Source of the DNA: DATMTS01 sp035564555
Lineage (GTDB): Bacteria; Actinomycetota; Actinomycetes; Actinomycetales; Microbacteriaceae
Assembly (NCBI GenBank): GCA_035564555.1
Contig: DATMTS010000099.1
Span: forward strand, 1-26,575
Direction: 5' to 3'
Length of the DNA: 26,575 bases
Part shown: positions 1 to 5,979 of the stretch, in pieces
Layout: the number at the start of each line of letters is the position of its first letter
Numbering within the stretch: position 1 is the first letter of the stretch
The notes under the pieces: generated by a model
The model's input: only the letters and a program-made list of their open reading frames with translations
The model's database searches: none
Told to the model about the DNA's origin: nothing
Translations under genes and position numbers: made by a program

Positions 1-1
1 G

Positions 2-838
2 GCGGTGAAGTCGGCCGTCGCAGCCGGTTTGCGCAGCGCGGTGTCGGTGCTCGACGCCGCCGAACGCGACCCGCGCGGCCCCGAGGGCACCATGCGGGTG
101 ACGGAGTTCCTGCTGAGCGTTCCCGCGATCGGCGTGACGAAGATGCGGCACACTCTGCAGCAGCTGGAGATCTCGCCGGTCAAACGGCTCGGCGGCCTGG
201 GCAAGCACCAGCGGGAACGGCTTCGGTCGTTCCTGCTCGAGCGCGCAGCGGTCTCCCTCGCGCGTGGCTCCAAACGCTCCCGTCTCGTCGTGCTGGCCGG
301 GCCGACCGCGGTCGGCAAGGGAACCGTCGCCGACCACATCCGCCGCAACTACCCGGAGGTCGCGCTGTCGGTCTCCGCGACGACGCGTGCGCCGCGCCCC
401 GGCGAGGTGAACGGCATCAACTACTTCTTCGTGGACGACGCCGAATTCGACCGGATGATCGCCGACGGCGAGTTGCTGGAGTGGGCGACCGTGCACAATG
501 CGCACCGGTACGGCACCCCGCGCGGTCCGGTGGAGGCGTCCCTGGCTCGCGGTCACAGCGTGCTGCTGGAGATCGACCTGCAGGGCGCCCGCCAGGTCAG
601 GGCTGCGATGCCGGGTGCGACGCTCGTCTTCCTCGACCCGCCGAGCTGGGACGAACTCGTGCGACGGCTGGTCGGGCGGGGCACGGAATCCCAGGACGAG
701 CAGGCGAGGCGGCTGCGCACCGCGCGGGTCGAATTGCAGGCGAAAGACGAGTTCGACGCGGTCGTCGTCAACCACGACGTGGCCGAGGCCGCGCGCGAGG
801 TCGTAGAATTGATGGAGTTGCGTCCCGCCGGGCGCTGA
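2..838 (+). CDS. gmk: Guanylate kinase with N-terminal mIHF-type DNA-binding domain, 5' end cut by window
   Basis: The enzyme phosphorylates GMP to GDP with ATP. The frame is open to the left edge, so the start lies upstream; a GTG at 5 is available but leaves the first domain incomplete. Numbering from that GTG, residues 1-80 resemble the actinobacterial integration host factor (mIHF): RVTEFLLSVPAIGVTKMRH and SPVKRLGGLGKHQRERL match its helical DNA-binding core. Residues ~93-277 are a canonical guanylate kinase: P-loop GPTAVGKGT (99-107), SVSATTRAPRPGEV, YGTPRGPVE, LLEIDLQGARQV and the C-terminal VVVNHD. In many actinobacteria mIHF is a separate gene just upstream of gmk; here the two are one polypeptide. 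The stop is followed by a 90-base gap to rpoZ. A TAGAAT box at 804-809 inside the gene end could be a -10 element for rpoZ, but no -35 is clear. The identification is firm; the function of the fused domain is inferred. Confidence 0.93.
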   Translation, partial: AVKSAVAAGLRSAVSVLDAAERDPRGPEGTMRVTEFLLSVPAIGVTKMRHTLQQLEISPVKRLGGLGKHQRERLRSFLLERAAVSLARGSKRSRLVVLAGPTAVGKGTVADHIRRNYPEVALSVSATTRAPRPGEVNGINYFFVDDAEFDRMIADGELLEWATVHNAHRYGTPRGPVEASLARGHSVLLEIDLQGARQVRAAMPGATLVFLDPPSWDELVRRLVGRGTESQDEQARRLRTARVELQAKDEFDAVVVNHDVAEAAREVVELMELRPAGR

Positions 839-871
839 ACGCACGCTTTCGCCGCCGATCCACGAGGTGCT

Positions 872-886
872 GTGTGACCCTCACAC
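872..886. promoter_or_regulatory. Perfect inverted repeat GTGTGA-CCC-TCACAC in the gmk-rpoZ gap
   Basis: Two 6-base arms separated by three bases form a perfect dyad about 40 bases before the rpoZ start. It could be a small RNA hairpin in the rpoZ leader or a protein operator. The arms resemble CRP half-sites (TGTGA/TCACA), but the spacing is 3 rather than the 6 expected for CRP. There is no T-tract, so a standard intrinsic terminator is unlikely. A second weak stem, GCC-TTC-GGC, follows at 888-896. Confidence 0.4.
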
Positions 887-928
887 CGCCTTCGGCAGGC
901 GTCATGATCGAACGAGGAGATCATCACC

Positions 929-1186
929 ATGTCAACAGCCGCCAAAGGCATCATCGACCCGCCCATCGACGAGCTGCTCTCCAAGGTCGAGTCGAAGTAC
1001 GCCCTGGTGATCTTCGCCTCCAAGCGGGCGCGTCAGATCAACGACTACTACGCCGACCTGCACGAGGGAAGCCTGTTCGACAACGTGGGCCCGTTGGTCG
1101 ACTCCACCATCGACGACAAGCCGCTCTCGGTCGCGTTGCACGAGATCAACGAAGACAAGCTCGAGCTGCGTCCGATCGCCGACTAG
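929..1186 (+). CDS. rpoZ: DNA-directed RNA polymerase omega subunit
   Basis: Encodes the 85-residue omega subunit, which helps fold and assemble the beta' subunit of RNA polymerase. The protein begins MSTAAKGIIDPPIDELL and contains the conserved core SKYALVIFASKRARQINDYY, with the KRARQIN signature of helix 2, and ends with the actinobacterial tail KPLSVALHEI followed by ELRPI. The ATG at 929 is preceded by GAGGAG at 914-919 with a 9-base spacing, which settles the start. Length is within the usual 80-110 residues. The neighbours gmk and coaBC form the classic actinobacterial gmk-rpoZ-coaBC-metK string, probably co-transcribed; the gap to coaBC is 34 bases. Confidence 0.96.
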   Translation: MSTAAKGIIDPPIDELLSKVESKYALVIFASKRARQINDYYADLHEGSLFDNVGPLVDSTIDDKPLSVALHEINEDKLELRPIAD

Positions 1187-1220
1187 GCAGCAAGGCCAGG
1201 GCCTCGAGGAACCGCAACCG

Positions 1221-2450
1221 ATGTCGACGGATGCCCGCACCCCGCTACGGGTCGTCGTCGGCATCGCGGGCGGCATAGCCGCATACAAGGCCGTCGCCGT
1301 CGTTCGCGGCTTTGTGAAGCAGGGTCACGACGTGCACGTCGTGGCGACCGAGGCCGCGCTGCGGTTCGTCGGGCGTCCCACGCTCGAGGCGATCAGCCGC
1401 AACCCCGTCGACACCGACCTCTACGAGGGCGTGGCGCAGGTGCGCCACGTGGCGATAGGCCAATCGGCCGACCTGATCGTCATCGCGCCGGCCACGGCGA
1501 ACACGATCGCCAAGCTCGCCGCAGGCCTCGCCGACGATCTGCTCGGCAACACCGTGCTGGCCAGCACCGCACCGCTCGTGATCGCGCCGGCGATGCACAC
1601 CGAGATGTGGCAGAACGCGGCGACGGTAGCCAACATCGCGACGCTGCGCGAGCGCGGCGTGACCATCGTGGGGCCGGCATCCGGAGCCCTGACCGGAACC
1701 GACGAGGGCGTCGGCCGCATGGAGGAGCCGGAGACGATCGTCGAGTCGGCGCTGGCGGCCCTTCGACGTGCTCAGGGGCGCAACGGCGCCGCAGGCGACC
1801 TTGCAGGCAGACGTATCGTGGTCACCGCCGGTGGCACACGGGAGCCGTTGGATCCGGTGCGCTTCCTCGGCAATCGGTCGAGCGGCAGGCAGGGCGTGGC
1901 ACTGGCGACAGCGGCACGCGACCGAGGCGCCGCCGTAACGCTGATCGCCGCGCACCTGGAGGTGCCAGCGCCGGCGGGGATGACCGTCGTCCCCGTGGCG
2001 ACCGCTCTCGAACTGCAGCACGCGGTCGAGGATGCTTCGGCGGCCGCAGACCTCGTCATCATGGCGGCCGCGGTGGCGGACTATCGCCCCGTCGCTGTGC
2101 GTGACGCCAAGATCAAGAAGGACGAGACCGGCGACAACCTCACCCTCGAGCTCGTGCAGAACCCCGACATCCTCGCCTCGCTCGCCGCTCACCCGCGACC
2201 GGGTCTCACCATCGTCGGATTCGCCGCCGAGACCGAGCAGGACCGGGATCGATTGCTGCGAATCGGCCGCGAGAAGCTGCTGCGCAAGGGCTGCGACTAC
2301 CTGGTCGTGAACGCCGTCGGCTGGCGCCAGGGCTTCGCAACGGAGAGCAACGAGGTCGTCGTGCTCGATCGCACCGGCACTATAGTGTTGGAGGCTTCCG
2401 GCACGAAGTTGTCGGTGGCGGATCGTATTCTCGATCGAGTAACCGCCTAA
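1221..2450 (+). CDS. coaBC: Bifunctional phosphopantothenoylcysteine decarboxylase / phosphopantothenate-cysteine ligase
   Basis: Catalyses two consecutive steps of coenzyme A synthesis: joining 4'-phosphopantothenate to cysteine (CoaB, C-terminal) and FMN-dependent decarboxylation to 4'-phosphopantetheine (CoaC, N-terminal). Residues 1-180 are the flavoprotein domain: GIAGGIAAYKA (14-24), probable catalytic His76 in VRHVAIG, PAMHTEMW (123-130). Residues ~195-409 are the ligase: VTAGGTREPLDPVRFLGNRSSG and the KIKK motif, with NPDIL and GFAAET. Two E. coli signatures differ: PAMN is PAMH and the ACGD flap is replaced by LTGTD. I recall similar forms in mycobacterial CoaBC, so this looks lineage-typical. 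Start ATG 1221 follows GAGGAA at ~1205-1210. The 409-residue length is normal for the fused enzyme. The last 70 bases may carry the metK promoter. Confidence 0.96.
   Translation: MSTDARTPLRVVVGIAGGIAAYKAVAVVRGFVKQGHDVHVVATEAALRFVGRPTLEAISRNPVDTDLYEGVAQVRHVAIGQSADLIVIAPATANTIAKLAAGLADDLLGNTVLASTAPLVIAPAMHTEMWQNAATVANIATLRERGVTIVGPASGALTGTDEGVGRMEEPETIVESALAALRRAQGRNGAAGDLAGRRIVVTAGGTREPLDPVRFLGNRSSGRQGVALATAARDRGAAVTLIAAHLEVPAPAGMTVVPVATALELQHAVEDASAAADLVIMAAAVADYRPVAVRDAKIKKDETGDNLTLELVQNPDILASLAAHPRPGLTIVGFAAETEQDRDRLLRIGREKLLRKGCDYLVVNAVGWRQGFATESNEVVVLDRTGTIVLEASGTKLSVADRILDRVTA
2378..2387 (+). promoter_or_regulatory. Palindrome CACTATAGTG holding a possible -10 box (TATAGT) for metK
   Basis: A perfect 10-base palindrome lies in the 3' end of coaBC and contains TATAGT (2381-2386), a 5/6 match to the -10 consensus and unusually AT-rich for this genome. 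No good -35 stands 17 bases upstream (GTCGTG at 2358-2363). If used, it would give metK a leader of about 100 bases. I see no SAM riboswitch in that leader. Confidence 0.3.
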
Positions 2451-2490
2451 CGCGAACCAGACGTGGATGGGCCCGAATCAAGGGACAACT

Positions 2491-3684
2491 ATGACTGAAC
2501 TGCGCCTGTTCACCTCCGAGTCCGTCACCGAAGGGCATCCGGACAAGATCTGCGACCAGATCTCCGACAGCATCCTCGACGCGCTGCTGAAGGTCGACCG
2601 CAATTCCCGCGTCGCCGTCGAGACGCTGGTCACCACGGGGCTGGTGCACGTCGCCGGTGAGGTGTCGACCGAGGGCTACGTGGAGATCCCGGCGATCGTG
2701 CGCGAACGCATCACCTCGATCGGCTACACCTCATCAGACGTCTGGTTCGATGGCAGGTCCTGCGGTGTCTCGGTCTCGATCGGCGGTCAGTCGCCCGACA
2801 TCGCCCAGGGCGTCGACAACGCATACGAGGCCCGAGAGCAGTCCAGCACCGACCTGATCGACCGTCAGGGCGCCGGAGATCAGGGCATCATGTTCGGCTA
2901 TGCCACGACCGAGACGCCGCAGCTGATGCCGATTCCGATCTGGTTGGCCCATCGCATGTCGGAGCGGCTCGCCGCCGTACGCAAGGACGGCGAACTGGAC
3001 TACCTGCGCCCGGACGGCAAGACGCAGGTCACCGTGGGCTACGAGGGTCTCACTCCGAAGACCGTGAACACCGTCGTGCTCTCCACCCAGCACGCCACGA
3101 ACGTGGCGATCAGCACGCTGCGCGCCGACATCGAAGAACTCGTGATCAAGCCGGTGCTCGAGACGGCCGAGCTCGAGCACGATCATCCGCGGCTGCTGAT
3201 CAACCCCACCGGACGATTCGAGATCGGCGGCCCCCAGGGCGACGCCGGGCTCACCGGGCGCAAGATCATCGTCGACACCTACGGCGGGGCCGCGCGCCAC
3301 GGCGGGGGAGCATTCAGCGGAAAGGACCCGTCGAAGGTCGACCGCTCGGGTGCGTACGCGATGCGCTGGGTGGCTAAGAACGCGGTAGCCGCGGGCCTCG
3401 CCGACCGGCTCGAGGTACAGGTGGCGTATGCGATCGGCGCAGCTGCTCCGGTCGGTCTCTACGTGGAGGCGTTCGGCACGGCTCATGTTCCCGAAGAGCG
3501 CATCACGCGGGCTATCCGCGAGGTCTTCGACCTGCGTCCGGCAGCGATCATCGCCGACCTCGACCTGCTGCGCCCGATTTACGCGCAGACCGCGACCTAC
3601 GGGCACTTCGGCCGCGAGAACCCGGACTTCACCTGGGAGCGCCTGGACCGCGTCGACGACCTGCGCTCGGCAGCCGGACTGTAA
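2491..3684 (+). CDS. metK: S-adenosylmethionine synthetase (methionine adenosyltransferase)
   Basis: Makes S-adenosylmethionine from methionine and ATP in the cytosol; the product feeds methyltransferases such as RsmB encoded downstream. The 397-residue protein starts MTELRLFTSESVTEGHPDK, with the HPDK ATP-binding motif (His16, Asp18). It also carries GAGDQGIMFGYA, INPTGRFEIGGPQGDAGLTGRK and GGGAFSGKDPSKVDRSGAY, the glycine-rich phosphate-binding loop. The three-domain length is standard. I chose ATG 2491 because AAGGGA at 2480-2485 sits at a good distance. An in-frame ATG at 2467 would add eight unconserved residues and has no ribosome binding site. The stop is two bases before the priA start, so the two genes are very likely co-translated. 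Confidence 0.97.
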   Translation: MTELRLFTSESVTEGHPDKICDQISDSILDALLKVDRNSRVAVETLVTTGLVHVAGEVSTEGYVEIPAIVRERITSIGYTSSDVWFDGRSCGVSVSIGGQSPDIAQGVDNAYEAREQSSTDLIDRQGAGDQGIMFGYATTETPQLMPIPIWLAHRMSERLAAVRKDGELDYLRPDGKTQVTVGYEGLTPKTVNTVVLSTQHATNVAISTLRADIEELVIKPVLETAELEHDHPRLLINPTGRFEIGGPQGDAGLTGRKIIVDTYGGAARHGGGAFSGKDPSKVDRSGAYAMRWVAKNAVAAGLADRLEVQVAYAIGAAAPVGLYVEAFGTAHVPEERITRAIREVFDLRPAAIIADLDLLRPIYAQTATYGHFGRENPDFTWERLDRVDDLRSAAGL

Positions 3685-3686
3685 CC

Positions 3687-5786
3687 ATGGCAGTGGCGGG
3701 CGCGATAGCGCGCGTGCTGATCGACTCCCCGTTGCCGCAGCTCGACAGGCTGCTCGACTACCGCGTTCCCGCGCGTCTTGCCCGGGATGCCTCGCCGGGC
3801 GTACGCGTCACCGTGCCGTTGCGCACCGCCGGCCGGCTGGCCTCCGGCTACCTGATCGAACTGGCCGCAAGCGCCGACTTCGCGGGTTCGCTGAGCGAAA
3901 TCGAGACCGTCGTCTCCGGCGTCCCGGTGCTGACGCCGCAGGTATGGACCCTCGCTCGCAAGGTCGCCGACCGCTGCGCAGGCAACGCGAGTGACATCAT
4001 CCGGCTCGCCGTCCCGAGCCGACAGGTGCGCGTCGAGAAGACGTGGCTGGCCGCGCGGGCCGCCGCAGCAGAAGCGGCATCGGGGCCGCCGGCACCCTCG
4101 CCTGCACAGCAGACGAGTCCCGCTGCGCCGCCGGTGACCGGTTACCCCGCGGGGCGGATCGAGCAGGCCATCGCCTCCGATGAGCGGCTCGCGGTCCGCG
4201 CGATCCCGCGGCTGGTCAAGCTCGCGCCCTCGAGGAGGCGCACACGAACCGACGCGTCCCAACGGGTGCACGACGGTGAACGCCTGCCCGACGGCAACCA
4301 CGTGCCGGTCGGCGAACCCGTGCCCGACGACGAACACTGGGTGGGCGCCTGGGCCGCGACGATGGCTCAGGCGGCCGCGCACTGCCTGGCGGGCGGACGC
4401 AGTGCGATCCTGATCGTTCCGGACTATCGCGACCAGGATCAGCTGCAACTCGCCCTCGCCGCGATCGTACCCGCCGGCGCCGTCGCCCGGGTCGACGCCC
4501 GTCAGTCGAATCCCGACCGCTATCGCGCCTTCCTGTCGTGCATCGACGAGCGTCCGCGAATCGTGGTCGGCAACCGATCCGCGGTGTACGCACCCGCCGA
4601 GAATCTCGGGTTGATCGCGGTGTGGGACGACGGCGACCCGTTGCACAACGAACCGCTCTCGCCGTACGCCTCGGCGCGCGACGTCGCACTGCTGCGCCAG
4701 GAGCAGCAGCACTGCGCGCTGATCTTCCTCGCACACACCCGTAGCGTCGAGACGCAACGTCTGATCGACCTCGGCTGGCTCGCCGAGCTGACCCCGGCAC
4801 CGGCCGTGGCCCCCCGGGTCGTCGTCACCGCCGCGCAGGCATCCGATGCCCGCGCACAGGAGAGCCGGATCCCGCCTGCGGCCTACCGTGCCGCCGCGAG
4901 CGCGCTCACCGACCGTCCGGTGCTCGTGCAGGTCGCCCGGCCCGGATATGCGCCCGTGCTGGCCTGCCGCTCCTGCGGACAGGCCGCGCGCTGCCGGCAC
5001 TGCGACGGACCGCTGGGCATCGCGGGCCGGGGCTCCGCACCGAGTTGCGGCTGGTGCGGAGCAATCGCCTCCGACTGGCGTTGCACGAACTGCGAAGGCA
5101 CCGCACTGCGACTCGTCACGCGCGGCGCGGGAAGAACGGCCGAGGAGCTCGGCCGCGCCTTCCCCGGCGTGCGGGTGATCGTGGCCGACGGCGAACGGAC
5201 CGTGCAGAACGTGCCGCGCGGACCGGCGCTGGTGGTGGCGACACGAGGGGCCGAGCCGATCGTCCCCGGCGGGTACGGAGCGGTGCTGCTGTTGGACGGG
5301 GAGCGGATGCTGGCCAGAGAGAATCTGCGCGTGGGCGACGACTGTCTGCGCTGGTGGTCGAACGCCGCGGCGCTCGCGGCGCCCGGGGCGAGCGTCGTGC
5401 TCGCCGGCGTCGGCGGCGGCCTGGGCACGGCGCTGGCGACCTGGCGACAGGATGTCTATGCCCGCGCCGAACTCGCGGACCGGCGCGCCTTGCGGTTCCC
5501 GCCGGCCGTGCGCGCGGCATCGGTGACCGGGCGCGCGCAGGCCGTCGCGAACGCGATCGAAGCGCTGGAGGATTCCACCGTGGTCGACACCCTCGGACCG
5601 GTTCCGATCGGCGACGGCATCGTTCGTACGATCGTCCGATTCGACTACGCACACGGAGCCGCCGTCGCACAGGCGCTGCGCGGCGCCATCATCCGCAACG
5701 CGACCAGTGGACGCCGGCCGCCGCGCGGCGGCTTCAAGTCCGCCCCTACACTCAAAGTACGATTCGACGATCCCCAGATACTGTGA
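3687..5786 (+). CDS. priA: PriA-like primosomal protein N' without helicase ATPase motifs
   Basis: PriA recognises stalled or collapsed replication forks and reloads the replisome. Residues ~6-115 match the N-terminal 3'-DNA-binding domain (ARVLIDSPLPQLDRLLDY, GVRVTVPLRTAGRLASGYLIE). A Pro/Ala-rich linker follows (~128-150). The central region keeps the helicase fold outline (AILIVPDYRDQDQLQLAL, RIVVGNRSAVYAPAENLGLIAVWDDGD) but lacks the Walker A GKT, and the DEEH box reads WDDGD. All eight zinc-binding cysteines are present in family spacing: Cys427, 430, 436, 439, 454, 457, 466 and 469. The C-terminal domain includes RRALRFPPAVRAASVTG. Loss of ATPase motifs is known for actinobacterial PriA, so this is probably not recent decay. 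It likely acts as a fork-binding or loading platform rather than a helicase. ATG 3687 lies just after metK. Length is 699 residues. Confidence 0.9.
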   Translation: MAVAGAIARVLIDSPLPQLDRLLDYRVPARLARDASPGVRVTVPLRTAGRLASGYLIELAASADFAGSLSEIETVVSGVPVLTPQVWTLARKVADRCAGNASDIIRLAVPSRQVRVEKTWLAARAAAAEAASGPPAPSPAQQTSPAAPPVTGYPAGRIEQAIASDERLAVRAIPRLVKLAPSRRRTRTDASQRVHDGERLPDGNHVPVGEPVPDDEHWVGAWAATMAQAAAHCLAGGRSAILIVPDYRDQDQLQLALAAIVPAGAVARVDARQSNPDRYRAFLSCIDERPRIVVGNRSAVYAPAENLGLIAVWDDGDPLHNEPLSPYASARDVALLRQEQQHCALIFLAHTRSVETQRLIDLGWLAELTPAPAVAPRVVVTAAQASDARAQESRIPPAAYRAAASALTDRPVLVQVARPGYAPVLACRSCGQAARCRHCDGPLGIAGRGSAPSCGWCGAIASDWRCTNCEGTALRLVTRGAGRTAEELGRAFPGVRVIVADGERTVQNVPRGPALVVATRGAEPIVPGGYGAVLLLDGERMLARENLRVGDDCLRWWSNAAALAAPGASVVLAGVGGGLGTALATWRQDVYARAELADRRALRFPPAVRAASVTGRAQAVANAIEALEDSTVVDTLGPVPIGDGIVRTIVRFDYAHGAAVAQALRGAIIRNATSGRRPPRGGFKSAPTLKVRFDDPQIL

Positions 5787-5814
5787 TGAGCGATCCCCAA
5801 ACACCGTGATGAGC
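5769..5814 (+). repeat. Tandem duplication of a 23-bp unit at the end of priA
   Basis: Copies at 5769-5791 and 5792-5814 match at 20 of 23 positions. Each begins GATCCCCA and ends GTGATGAGC. Each carries one TGATG stop/start overlap: the first is the priA stop (TGA 5784-5786) with an ATG at 5786, the second a TGA (5807-5809) with an ATG at 5809. The unit is not a multiple of three, so the copies sit in different frames. Confidence 0.85.
5786..5809 (+). CDS. Seven-residue ORF linking priA to the next ORF
   Basis: Reads MSDPQTP then TGA. Its ATG overlaps the priA stop by one base and its own stop overlaps the ATG at 5809 by one base. It has no ribosome binding site, so any translation would depend on ribosomes finishing priA. 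It exists because of the 23-bp duplication. It may be a passive by-product rather than a gene. Confidence 0.2.
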   Translation: MSDPQTP

Positions 5815-5979
5815 ACTGATCCTGTGACGAACACGTCCCCTTCCCGTCGCGACGGCGCCGCCTGTAGCGACGGCGTTTCCCGTCGCGCCTCCGTTTCCCG
5901 TCGCGACGGCGTTTCCCGTCGCGACGGCGGCCGATATGACGGCGCCCGGCATGACGGCGCTGAGAGCACGAGCGCATGA
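5809..5979 (+). CDS. Hypothetical 56-residue Ser-Arg-Arg-Asp-Gly repeat ORF upstream of fmt
   Basis: I do not recognise this ORF. It runs from ATG 5809 to a TGA at 5977-5979 that overlaps the fmt start in an ATGA junction. The product begins MSTDPVTNTSPSRRDG and consists mainly of SRRDG-like repeats encoded by the 18-bp array, then RYDGA and RHDGA, ending ESTSA. It is hydrophilic with no signal peptide or membrane segment. About 70% of its codons end in G or C, below the level of neighbouring genes, which argues against long-term protein coding. No Shine-Dalgarno precedes it. The overlaps at both ends could let ribosomes pass from priA to fmt by termination-reinitiation. Alternatively it is an accident of repeat sequence without stops. 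Coding status is uncertain. Confidence 0.3.
   Translation: MSTDPVTNTSPSRRDGAACSDGVSRRASVSRRDGVSRRDGGRYDGARHDGAESTSA
5840..5959 (+). repeat. Array of 18-bp palindromic repeats with two 15-bp degenerate units
   Basis: Five adjacent 18-bp units occupy 5840-5857, 5858-5875, 5876-5893, 5894-5911 and 5912-5929, followed by two 15-bp units at 5930-5944 and 5945-5959 ending in ATGACGGCG. The consensus is TTTCCCGTCGCGACGGCG. Units 4 and 5 are identical, unit 1 differs by one base, and units 2 and 3 are diverged in one half. The core CCGTCGCGACGG is a perfect 12-base palindrome, complete at 5844-5855, 5898-5909 and 5916-5927. It is not a CRISPR array because there are no spacers. Confidence 0.85.

Noticed and set aside
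872..886. CRP/FNR-type operator
   Set aside because: Half-sites resemble TGTGA/TCACA but the spacer is three bases instead of six.
2393..2490. SAM riboswitch upstream of metK
   Set aside because: No conserved SAM riboswitch core could be recognised by eye, and the leader overlaps the end of coaBC.
5840..5959. CRISPR array
   Set aside because: The repeats are directly adjacent without unique spacers and no cas genes are present.
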